A stretch of DNA of 33,315 bases, taken from Lachnospiraceae bacterium. GTDB lineage: Bacteria; Bacillota; Clostridia; Lachnospirales; Lachnospiraceae. Numbering within the stretch: position 1 is the stretch's first letter; each line of letters begins with the position of its first letter. The translations under genes were made by a program, and so were the position numbers. This document shows positions 19,986 through 28,585 of this stretch, piece by piece. The DNA is taken from positions 1-33,315 of the forward strand of contig JAIDPH010000284.1 of assembly GCA_029062885.1 (NCBI GenBank), in the 5' to 3' direction. The notes beneath the pieces were generated by a model, which worked only from the letters and a program-made list of their open reading frames with translations, made no database searches and had not been told where the DNA came from.

Positions 19986-20014
19986 TTGCTATTTTCCGGC
20001 GGTATGAGTATACT
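19986..20014 (+). promoter_or_regulatory. Sigma-A-like promoter for the GH2 beta-mannosidase-like gene
   Basis: TTGCTA - 17 bp - TATACT upstream of ATG 20076. Confidence 0.5.
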
Positions 20015-20075
20015 TTATAGGAAATTATATCATGGCGTTTATTGGCTGACATGGAAAAAGAATGGGGATAGTATT

Positions 20076-22595
20076 ATGGAAAAACTAAAGTTGGAGCACA
20101 ATTGGCAGATGCAGATTATCGGGGAAAATATATACGGTATTTCAAATGAATGGATAGATGCACAGATTCCCGATTCTGTATATGGTATTTTACTTAAAAA
20201 GGGGTTGATGCCTGACCCGTATTATCGTATGAATGAGTTGGATGCATTAAAGCTGATGCAATGTGATTTCTGTTTCAGGACAACCTTCAATATCACGAAA
20301 GAACAGCTGAAAGAAGATTTTCTGCTGCTGCGTTTCGACGGTATAGATACGCTGGCGGATATATTTCTTAATAACGAATATCTGGGACATTGTGATAATA
20401 TGCACCGTATATGGGAGTTCGATATATCGGAAACGGTGAAGGAGGGGGATAATTCCCTGAGGGTGCAGATATATTCTCCCACGAAGTATATTGCAGAAGA
20501 AAATGAGAAGCTTTATACAGGAGGTTCTTTGGAGTGTATGGAGGGTTTCCCACATTTGAGGAAGGCTCATTGTATGTTTGGCTGGGATTGGGGACCTAGA
20601 CTGCCTGACACCGGTATTTTCAGGGAAGTATCAATTTTGTCGGGCAAAGAGGCAAGATTTGAACAGGTCTACATAACACAAGATTGGGAGCAGATGAACT
20701 CTAAAAAGGAAAGTGTAACGGTAATCTGTGATGTCACAATAGAGAATATGGCGGACAGTGATGCAGCAGAAGACGGACTTGTTTTAAGGACGACGCTTAT
20801 TGACCCGCAGGGCAAGATGATTGGGAAAAAATCATCTGATACGGATAGTGCAGACTGGGATAGATTCGTAGTTGAGAATCCGCAAAAGTGGTGGCCGCAC
20901 GGCTATGGAGAACAGCCTTTATATACTATAGAGGTGGTGTTAGCGGACGAAGACGGATGTGTTTTGGATACTTTTACAAGACGAATCGGGCTGCGTACAA
21001 TTACCATGAATACAGATAAGGATGAATGGGGAGAATGTTTTGCTCATGAAGTAAACGGCGTGAAGATTTTTGCTATGGGTGCAGATTATATTCCTGAGGA
21101 TAACATTCTGTCCAGAGTAACAAAAGAAAGAACCGAGAAACTGTTAAAAGATGCGGCGGAAGCTAACCATAACTGTATCAGGGTTTGGGGCGGCGGATAT
21201 TATCCGGATGACTGGTTCTATGATGCCTGCGATGAACTGGGACTTATTGTATGGCAGGATTTTATGTTCGCCTGTGCATCTTATGAACTGAATGATGAAT
21301 TTGAGAGAAATGTCAGTGCAGAAATCCGTGATAATATCAGGAGAATACGTCACCATGCCTGCCTCGGACTGTGGTGCGGTAACAATGAGATGGAGACTCA
21401 GACATTGGATAAAGTCTGGAAGCCTTCCATAAAGCAAAAATATGATTATATTAAACTATATGAATATATAATCCCGAAAATAGTGGAAGAGGAAGATCCT
21501 GCGACGTTTTACTGGCCATCTTCCCCGTCTTCAGGCGGTAATTTTGATAACCCCTGGGACGAAAACAGGGGCGATGCACACTATTGGGATGTATGGCATG
21601 GAAATAAGCCTTTTACAGAGTATAGGAAGTTCTTCTTCCGCTACCTCTCTGAATTCGGTTTTCAGGCGTTTCCATGCATGAAAACGGTGGAAAGCTTTAC
21701 AGAACCGGAGGATAGAAATATTTTCTCAAGAGTCATGGAAATGCACCAGAGAAACAGGGCTGCAAACGGCAAGATTCTGGATTATCTTTCTGCTACGTAT
21801 CTTTATCCGGCAAATTTTGAGATGATGATGTACGCATCCCAGCTTTTGCAGGCGGATGCGATTCGTTACGGAATTGAGCATTTCAGGAGGCACAGGGGCA
21901 GATGTATGGGAACCGTCGTATGGCAGCTTAACGATATATGGCCTGTAGCGTCATGGGCGAGCATAGACTATTATGGCAGATGGAAGGCTCTTCATTATGC
22001 GGAAAAGAAGGCTTTCGCTCCAATTATGATTTCCTGTGAGGAAGTGGGTGAACTAAGTGAAAGACCGCATTGTATCGCACAGCCCGCACCAATCGAGAAA
22101 TCGGCAAAACTGCATGTGGCGAATGAGACAATGGAAAAGGTCAGCGGAAAAGTAACATGGGAACTGCGTGAACCTGATGGAAGCATTATTTTATCAGGAG
22201 AGAAAAACGTCGCGGTTGAACCTCTTTCCGGTGTATGGCTTGAAAAACTTGATTTTTCTGATTATGATGAGCTTGCAGTTTACTTAAGCTATGCGTTTTC
22301 CATGGACGGAGAGGTGGTATCCGAGAATACCTGTCTGTTTACGGCACCTAAACATTTTGCATTCAAAAACCCTGAACTGTCATACCGCAGAGAGGGCAAT
22401 ACGCTTGTAATATCAGCAGCGGCTTATGCCAAGAATGTCTGGATTGAAGGCGTGGACGGCGATGTGAAGCTGTCGGATAATTCCTTTGATATGAATGCGG
22501 GAGAGAAACGAGTGGAAATTCTGGAAGGTGATGCGAAGGAGTTTTCGTTGAAATCAGTGTACCAGATCGGCGGATTCCTTAGTAAAACCCCATGA
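20076..22595 (+). CDS. Glycoside hydrolase family 2, beta-mannosidase-like
   Basis: MEKLKLEHNWQMQIIGENIYGISNEWIDAQIPDSVYGILLKKGLMPDPYYRMNE, LLRFDGIDTLADIFLNNEYLG, NCIRVWGGGYYPDDWFYDACDELGLIVWQDFMFAC, LWCGNNEMETQ, YLSEFGFQAFP. Confidence 0.9.
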   Translation: MEKLKLEHNWQMQIIGENIYGISNEWIDAQIPDSVYGILLKKGLMPDPYYRMNELDALKLMQCDFCFRTTFNITKEQLKEDFLLLRFDGIDTLADIFLNNEYLGHCDNMHRIWEFDISETVKEGDNSLRVQIYSPTKYIAEENEKLYTGGSLECMEGFPHLRKAHCMFGWDWGPRLPDTGIFREVSILSGKEARFEQVYITQDWEQMNSKKESVTVICDVTIENMADSDAAEDGLVLRTTLIDPQGKMIGKKSSDTDSADWDRFVVENPQKWWPHGYGEQPLYTIEVVLADEDGCVLDTFTRRIGLRTITMNTDKDEWGECFAHEVNGVKIFAMGADYIPEDNILSRVTKERTEKLLKDAAEANHNCIRVWGGGYYPDDWFYDACDELGLIVWQDFMFACASYELNDEFERNVSAEIRDNIRRIRHHACLGLWCGNNEMETQTLDKVWKPSIKQKYDYIKLYEYIIPKIVEEEDPATFYWPSSPSSGGNFDNPWDENRGDAHYWDVWHGNKPFTEYRKFFFRYLSEFGFQAFPCMKTVESFTEPEDRNIFSRVMEMHQRNRAANGKILDYLSATYLYPANFEMMMYASQLLQADAIRYGIEHFRRHRGRCMGTVVWQLNDIWPVASWASIDYYGRWKALHYAEKKAFAPIMISCEEVGELSERPHCIAQPAPIEKSAKLHVANETMEKVSGKVTWELREPDGSIILSGEKNVAVEPLSGVWLEKLDFSDYDELAVYLSYAFSMDGEVVSENTCLFTAPKHFAFKNPELSYRREGNTLVISAAAYAKNVWIEGVDGDVKLSDNSFDMNAGEKRVEILEGDAKEFSLKSVYQIGGFLSKTP

Positions 22596-23222
22596 ATCCC
22601 ATATCCAGCTGCTGACCTGCCCATCAGGAGCGGTCAGCAGAAGACGGCAGTGAGGAGCTTCTTTATCGTTTGATGCAATTTCTGCAACGTCCTGACCTAT
22701 ATATGAGGACATCCATTTTGGACGGATTTCACCGGAAGCGGCTGATGGTATAATGCCGCTTTCGGATATTTTTTCCATCTCTGTTTCGTCTGATATATCT
22801 ATATCACGTCCATACTCATATACGAAAATATGCTGCGACCATTCATCGTCTTCCTCATCGTCTTCATCCATCCAGAAGGGTTTATGGCTGCCGAAATGCC
22901 CCTTTTTCCAGCATAGGAGTATGAGTTCATCTTCAGAATCATTATCAATGTCACAGGATAAAACCTGCTGAACCATTACGTCATTAGGTGATGTCCATAT
23001 AATGTTGTTATCATATATGATTTCCACAGATTTACGCTTTAGGGATATTTTGTACTGACCGGAAGAGTCAACGAGTGTCCCGTTTTTCCACTTCACCCAG
23101 TCAGGCATGTCTGAATTACCGGAATAAATGATATAGAAAACGGCGCCGGTGCATACCAGCGCCATTATCACTACGAATATTTTTGATATATTTAATATTT
23201 TTTTAGAAATAATAATATTCAT
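22554..23222 (-). CDS. Membrane-anchored protein of unknown function with acidic VCBS-like motif
   Basis: N-terminal TM IFVVIMALVCTGAVFYIIYS; VLSCDIDNDSEDELILLCWKKGHFG; acidic DEDDEEDDEW. Confidence 0.7.
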   Translation of the reverse strand: MNIIISKKILNISKIFVVIMALVCTGAVFYIIYSGNSDMPDWVKWKNGTLVDSSGQYKISLKRKSVEIIYDNNIIWTSPNDVMVQQVLSCDIDNDSEDELILLCWKKGHFGSHKPFWMDEDDEEDDEWSQHIFVYEYGRDIDISDETEMEKISESGIIPSAASGEIRPKWMSSYIGQDVAEIASNDKEAPHCRLLLTAPDGQVSSWIWDSWGFTKESADLVH

Positions 23223-23280
23223 CTAAATTACATATACCTTTGTTTGATTCTCAATCTTAACCCTAAATCTTAAATTATAC

Positions 23281-25536
23281 TCAATCATCACGATAACTGT
23301 CTGTCCAATAAGGCTTTTGGATAGGAAGCGGGTCATAATTGTACTCACCGGTTTCATCAGCCTTTATCCCCAGCATATAGTGCCATTCACTGTCAGTAAG
23401 TCTGTCCGGCCATTCAAACTGATAAAAAGAATATACGTTGCCCCTTGCAAGCTTAAGTTTTCCATCAACTTTTACCACAACTAAGATGAACGACGGGTCA
23501 CCCGTTGCAACTTCAAGTACTGTGCCTCTGTCAGGATTCGTTGCGATATCCGCAACTATAGCAGCCGGAAATTCTTTTGGGGCTATATATTCATCATCGC
23601 TTGAGTCCTTTGCAGCCTCATACCAGAAATGCTCAATATAGCCGCCATAGTATCTGATAAAATCATATTCGTCATCAGTAAGGACTTCGTCCACAAGCTC
23701 TTTATTTGAAATTGTCAGCAGCTGGTCAGCTATCTGTGACAGACGTGATAAATTCTCTTCGTCGCTCTCAGACAGCATTCCATATTCTTTAAGACCCTGT
23801 GATGTCAGGTCGGTAAGGGCGGCAAATCTTGCATAAACAAGCGGTTCGGGTTCTACATATCCTCTGTCGTCATACTCCTCATAGCCGCCGCCCATTTCTG
23901 CGATTACCTGCTTGGAATAGAGGATAGTATCATGCTTAAGCTCAGAAAAACTGCCGGCAAAGCATTCCAAATCCTTTTTGGCCCATTCTTCATTCTGCAT
24001 AAACATCGGATATCCTTCACCCTTCGGAGTGAGCAGTGGAAGGAGCGTATTCAGCCAGTTGGCATATAAGCTTGCGGACCATAGAGTATCATTTTCCTGT
24101 GAAAAGGCAGTTCTGAGCTTTGCCATATTCTCTATATAACCTTCATAATCTGTTGCTCCGCTTTCAGCTAAAATATTAAATGCAGTATCGCTGCCAAGAG
24201 CGGCAGGTACATCCAGTACGTCAGGAAGCATGCGATTCTCGCCGAAACTGTTCGCTTCAACATCACTGTAAATCAGTTTCTGCATGATTGCACCATCGAT
24301 GGTAAATCTCTGCCCCATGAATCTGAATCCCGGAATGACATTGTCCTCCCCATCTTCAATCGGTATGGAGTTAATCTGCGGAGCAGGAAGATTAGCTGTC
24401 AGATTGTGGAAATTATTAAATGCTTCGCTGTTTCCGATAAGAGCGTCAACGGTTAAGCTATCCCCATATGCCTCATTTATCGCAGAAGCATACTCATATG
24501 CTCCAAGGTCATCACTTGCGCCTGCAAAGAATGATGTAATCGCATAGATAGATTCCCATAGGCCGTAAGCCTCCCAATCATCGGCAAGCGCTTTAGTGAT
24601 AAGGAGAGCGCTTCTGTCCATGTCGGCATTTTCCTGTGCAAAATGAATCCTGCCGTACCACATCATTGCCTTGAAATATTTCTCCAGCTTCTCATCGCCT
24701 TCATAGTATCCGCGGGGTTTATATTGCGAATAGTCCTCATAGTTATCGGTTATCATAGATATATCTATACCGGCGGCTTCGTTTATCTTATTAATCTCGC
24801 TTATGACTACTGCATCTACATAGTCCGCCGACGTCACGCTGTCATCCAGAAGTTTTGCACCTATGGTAAAAAATGCGACGTTTCGCAATGCCGGACCTTC
24901 CCATTCGCTTCCTTTTAACAGCTCATATTGTGCCATGCTGTCTTCAAGCATACGCATGCTTAACTGTGTGAGGCTTTCCGAGAGATATTCCCTCTCAATA
25001 TTCTTCAGCAGATAACTGAAATACAGATGATACGTGTGCATAAGCGAATCAACAGTCACGAAGTTAGGGATATTGTCATATCTGTTTTGCTCATATTCTT
25101 CATAAAACTCAAAGCCTGCAGAACCATATACTACGAAACCGTTCTTTGCCAATTTTTCAGCACGTTCATCGGGAATATAGAACTGTTCAAGATTAGTAAT
25201 ATTACTTAAATCCGACTCGATTGAATATTCTGCTACACATGGCGTCACATCAATCTCGTCATTATATGAAACGCCTCTTATTAATAAGGGTCTGCCGTTT
25301 GCAAAAGGTTCGGAGATTGTCCTGTCTGTATCTGTAGATTCATCATCAGCCGGATTGGTCAGAACATTGGTTGATGTGTCAACCTCCTGATTTGATGCGT
25401 TTTCGGATGATGTATATGTGTTTTGCTCCGTAGAGATATTGTCCGCGCTGTTATCGGGCTGCTTGACGCCGCAGGCGGTTAAAATGCTCGTGGCTAAGAC
25501 AACGGCGAGGACTTTCTTCATTCTTCTTTTTATCAT
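23281..25536 (-). CDS. DUF3160-like lipoprotein
   Basis: Lipobox MKKVLAVVLATSILTACG; NFVTVDSLMHTYHLYFSYLL motif; gaaaggag upstream of ATG 25536. Confidence 0.8.
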   Translation of the reverse strand: MIKRRMKKVLAVVLATSILTACGVKQPDNSADNISTEQNTYTSSENASNQEVDTSTNVLTNPADDESTDTDRTISEPFANGRPLLIRGVSYNDEIDVTPCVAEYSIESDLSNITNLEQFYIPDERAEKLAKNGFVVYGSAGFEFYEEYEQNRYDNIPNFVTVDSLMHTYHLYFSYLLKNIEREYLSESLTQLSMRMLEDSMAQYELLKGSEWEGPALRNVAFFTIGAKLLDDSVTSADYVDAVVISEINKINEAAGIDISMITDNYEDYSQYKPRGYYEGDEKLEKYFKAMMWYGRIHFAQENADMDRSALLITKALADDWEAYGLWESIYAITSFFAGASDDLGAYEYASAINEAYGDSLTVDALIGNSEAFNNFHNLTANLPAPQINSIPIEDGEDNVIPGFRFMGQRFTIDGAIMQKLIYSDVEANSFGENRMLPDVLDVPAALGSDTAFNILAESGATDYEGYIENMAKLRTAFSQENDTLWSASLYANWLNTLLPLLTPKGEGYPMFMQNEEWAKKDLECFAGSFSELKHDTILYSKQVIAEMGGGYEEYDDRGYVEPEPLVYARFAALTDLTSQGLKEYGMLSESDEENLSRLSQIADQLLTISNKELVDEVLTDDEYDFIRYYGGYIEHFWYEAAKDSSDDEYIAPKEFPAAIVADIATNPDRGTVLEVATGDPSFILVVVKVDGKLKLARGNVYSFYQFEWPDRLTDSEWHYMLGIKADETGEYNYDPLPIQKPYWTDSYRDD

Positions 25537-25723
25537 TATAAGTGTACTCCTTTCTGATGATATATTGTACAACGGTCGTCTTGCAATACAATCTTTTTCC
25601 AAATTATACTACTGAAATATAGCATATGTCCAGTACACGTCTCCATATTATACAGTAGTAAGCAAATAGCGAAAGTGATATAATCAGATTGTCAACTATT
25701 TATAGGATTATGGAGTAGATTTT

Positions 25724-26623
25724 ATGAAAAGAAGTATGTGCCTTTTAAGCGGAGCGTTATGTTTGTTTTTGGTTTCATGCCAAACCGCCGTACAAGATAA
25801 TTCCTATTGGGAAGAAGAAGTCAATCAGGAAATACAGATAGAGCAAACAGTGCAGGATGAAGTGAATGATGACATGCCGGAATATGTAAAAGCATATACG
25901 GAATTCCTTCTTTACGAAGATATTGATAAAGAACACGACTTCCCAATTAGGGGATATTATTTATTTGACGTGAATTTTGATGATATACCGGAGCTGGGAA
26001 TCCTGCATGATTCGTGGGGCTCAATGGGAGGATATTTTACTCTCTACTATTATGATGGAAACGGAATCTCGAGAATTTTAAATGATAGAGGTGAGCCGGT
26101 TCAAATCTCTGATTATACACAGATACTTGCGGATTTTGAGCAGAAGAAAGTTTATTTGTTGAAAGAGATGTATTTGCTTGTGGGGAATGATAATGGAACT
26201 TATGGGTATGTAAGAGAAATCAGGAGTGAAGGACAGGTTCCTTGTGTTTATGATATATTAAATTTGTATGTGGACCAGGAAAGCGCCATGGACCGTATTT
26301 TTGATGGCAACAATGAAAATCAGCATGAAAATGAAGATGGGTTTCTGTTAGATTCCGAACTTGAGGAGTGTCTGGTCGCACAGCGTTATTTGGAAAAAGA
26401 GTGGATTGATATTTCATCAAGTGAATATTGGAAGCTGAAAAGGGAACTGATACCGGAAGATAACTCTTTTGTGGATGTGCGGCGGAATGAAGATTTGCAG
26501 TATCTTGGAGAAGCAAACTATGATGATGATGGATATATACTAGATGTAAAGCTGAGAAAGAGGAGATTGAGCAGCTTTTCAGACTTTTCATACAATCCGG
26601 GTTGTATTCTGACTAAACTATGA
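25724..26623 (+). CDS. Hypothetical lipoprotein
   Basis: MKRSMCLLSGALCLFLVSCQTA lipoprotein signal; divergent from the DUF3160 gene. Confidence 0.75.
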   Translation: MKRSMCLLSGALCLFLVSCQTAVQDNSYWEEEVNQEIQIEQTVQDEVNDDMPEYVKAYTEFLLYEDIDKEHDFPIRGYYLFDVNFDDIPELGILHDSWGSMGGYFTLYYYDGNGISRILNDRGEPVQISDYTQILADFEQKKVYLLKEMYLLVGNDNGTYGYVREIRSEGQVPCVYDILNLYVDQESAMDRIFDGNNENQHENEDGFLLDSELEECLVAQRYLEKEWIDISSSEYWKLKRELIPEDNSFVDVRRNEDLQYLGEANYDDDGYILDVKLRKRRLSSFSDFSYNPGCILTKL

Positions 26624-26785
26624 GTTGATTTTTTTGTTTTATCTTTAAATCAATATGTATGGTAAATCCATTCCTGCGCGTCTACAATATAATTACAGCG
26701 CTGAAAATATTATGAAGGTTAAAAATAAATTGTTTGCGCCTTGCGGCAGTATATGACGCGGGTCAAAAGAAAGGAATGGATATTA

Positions 26786-28585
26786 ATGATGATAGATTTA
26801 GTAAAATGTGGAAATAAGATTGCAGCACTACGCAAAGAACGCGGATATACAGGGGAGGAGCTTGCAGAGCGGTTGCATGTAAGCCCGCAGGCTGTATCAA
26901 AATGGGAGAATGCAAAATGCCTGCCGGAAACAGCGATTCTTCCAAGTCTTGCGGAAATATTGGATTGCAGTATCGACAGCCTGCTGTGTCCGCAGGAGTT
27001 TTTTATCCTTGAAGCGGTTTATACAGATGGACAGACGATGATTCAGGTAACACGTTTAGTGAATGATATGGTGCGTGGCAATATGCTTAATATTTATGTG
27101 AATGCACCGTTTATTGGTGCATCTATTGAAAGTGACCGCTTGAAAATTTTGACCGTAAAATTTCAGACTCCGAAGGGAATTTATTATGCCTATGCATTAC
27201 AAAATGAAAATCTTATATTGGATAAGGAAAGCGTATGTTTTGCCTGTGACAAACCTTTTCAATTCATTGGAGCATATTATGGGAATGAAAAAGAATATTC
27301 CTCTGCTATGCAGAAGATGGAGCACTACGATTATTTTAAGTGGGATGAGATAGCAGTGAACCATGAGAATTTTCCCAGTAATACTTCCAGCGATGACACG
27401 GAATATCTTACATTGATTTACCTGAATGCTGAAGGAATCCACACATTAAGCTGTCCCGAAAACAAGAAAATTTATTATGGAAATCATCGTACACAGCTCT
27501 TACTTCGGGATGATTCAAAATGCATCCTGAAAAACGTTATCAGGTTATCCTTTGGAGAGGGGATGGAATGTTCGTGGGCAGGAGCACTTTATGGCGCGCT
27601 TAAATATATGGGGGAAGTCTGCACATATCACTATATTATGGGGATAAGCGGTGCATGCTATCGAATCTGCTTTACCGATGTATGGGACTATAGCTGTACG
27701 GATGCTCTTGTGGCATTTGACTATGCCACACCATTGTATAAGGCTGTCGGATATTCTTTTCGTACAGTGGAAAGACTGGAAAAACAGGAAAGAAAAGCGG
27801 AACGTTTAGCAATTATGGAAGATATTCAAAGAGGTAAACCTGTGCTGGCAATCAATTTACGGATTGCTCCTGAATGGGGAATTATAACGGGATATACTGA
27901 TAATGGTAACAGGTTTTTGTGCCGAACCTATTTTGACAAGGATGTCTTTGATGTCTTAGAGCAGAAAGATTGCCAGAATTCGGAGGATAAGCAGGTTGTT
28001 TTCGATGAGAACGAGGGGTATCTTTTTAATGATTATTGGCCATTTATCATCATGCATTTCGGAGAAAAAGTGGATGTGCCGTCACCGCGGGATACATTGA
28101 AAAACTCCCTTGCCTTGTTAGTAAGTTCATTTAATACAGGAGAATGTCGCGGTTATCATCAGGGAAAAGAAGCGTATAGGGCGTGGATAAAAGGGCTTTT
28201 GAAGGAAGATGATTTTCGGATTGAAAGTGACAGGGAAAATGTCTTAAGAAGGCTGAGTGTAAATGATAGTATGCTATGCAATCTCTTAGATTCGCGTCAT
28301 GCGGCAGCTTCATACCTGCGTACAAGTATTTATCTGACAACGGAAAACGAAAGTGTTTATCTTGCAAAAATAGCAGAGAATTGTCAGGCGATTTCTGATA
28401 TGGTTTATGCATTTCGGGAAAAGGTACGTAATTCATCTACATGTGCAACTGACTATAATACAGTAAATGCTTTTGTAGTGTCAACACCGGACCTTCGTGA
28501 GGAACAGGTAAATATGCTTGAGGCTGCACTCGCTTTGGATGAGGAGAGCTGCCGGCTTGCGGAATTGATATTAAAGCGTGGATAA
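26786..28585 (+). CDS. XRE HTH domain fused to a large C-terminal region with BtrH/papain-like character
   Basis: HTH: GNKIAALRKERGYTGEELAERLHVSPQAVSKWENAKCLPE; C-terminal GEGMECSWAGALYGALKYMG...GKPVLAINLRIAPEWGIITGYTDNGNRFLCRTY; gaaagga before MM. Confidence 0.75.
   Translation: MMIDLVKCGNKIAALRKERGYTGEELAERLHVSPQAVSKWENAKCLPETAILPSLAEILDCSIDSLLCPQEFFILEAVYTDGQTMIQVTRLVNDMVRGNMLNIYVNAPFIGASIESDRLKILTVKFQTPKGIYYAYALQNENLILDKESVCFACDKPFQFIGAYYGNEKEYSSAMQKMEHYDYFKWDEIAVNHENFPSNTSSDDTEYLTLIYLNAEGIHTLSCPENKKIYYGNHRTQLLLRDDSKCILKNVIRLSFGEGMECSWAGALYGALKYMGEVCTYHYIMGISGACYRICFTDVWDYSCTDALVAFDYATPLYKAVGYSFRTVERLEKQERKAERLAIMEDIQRGKPVLAINLRIAPEWGIITGYTDNGNRFLCRTYFDKDVFDVLEQKDCQNSEDKQVVFDENEGYLFNDYWPFIIMHFGEKVDVPSPRDTLKNSLALLVSSFNTGECRGYHQGKEAYRAWIKGLLKEDDFRIESDRENVLRRLSVNDSMLCNLLDSRHAAASYLRTSIYLTTENESVYLAKIAENCQAISDMVYAFREKVRNSSTCATDYNTVNAFVVSTPDLREEQVNMLEAALALDEESCRLAELILKRG

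Noticed and set aside
19986-20075. N-terminal extension of the mannosidase ORF (MLFSGGMSILYRK...)
   Set aside because: Overlaps the -35/-10 candidates; the conserved GH2 N-terminus begins at MEKLKLEHNWQMQ (20076).
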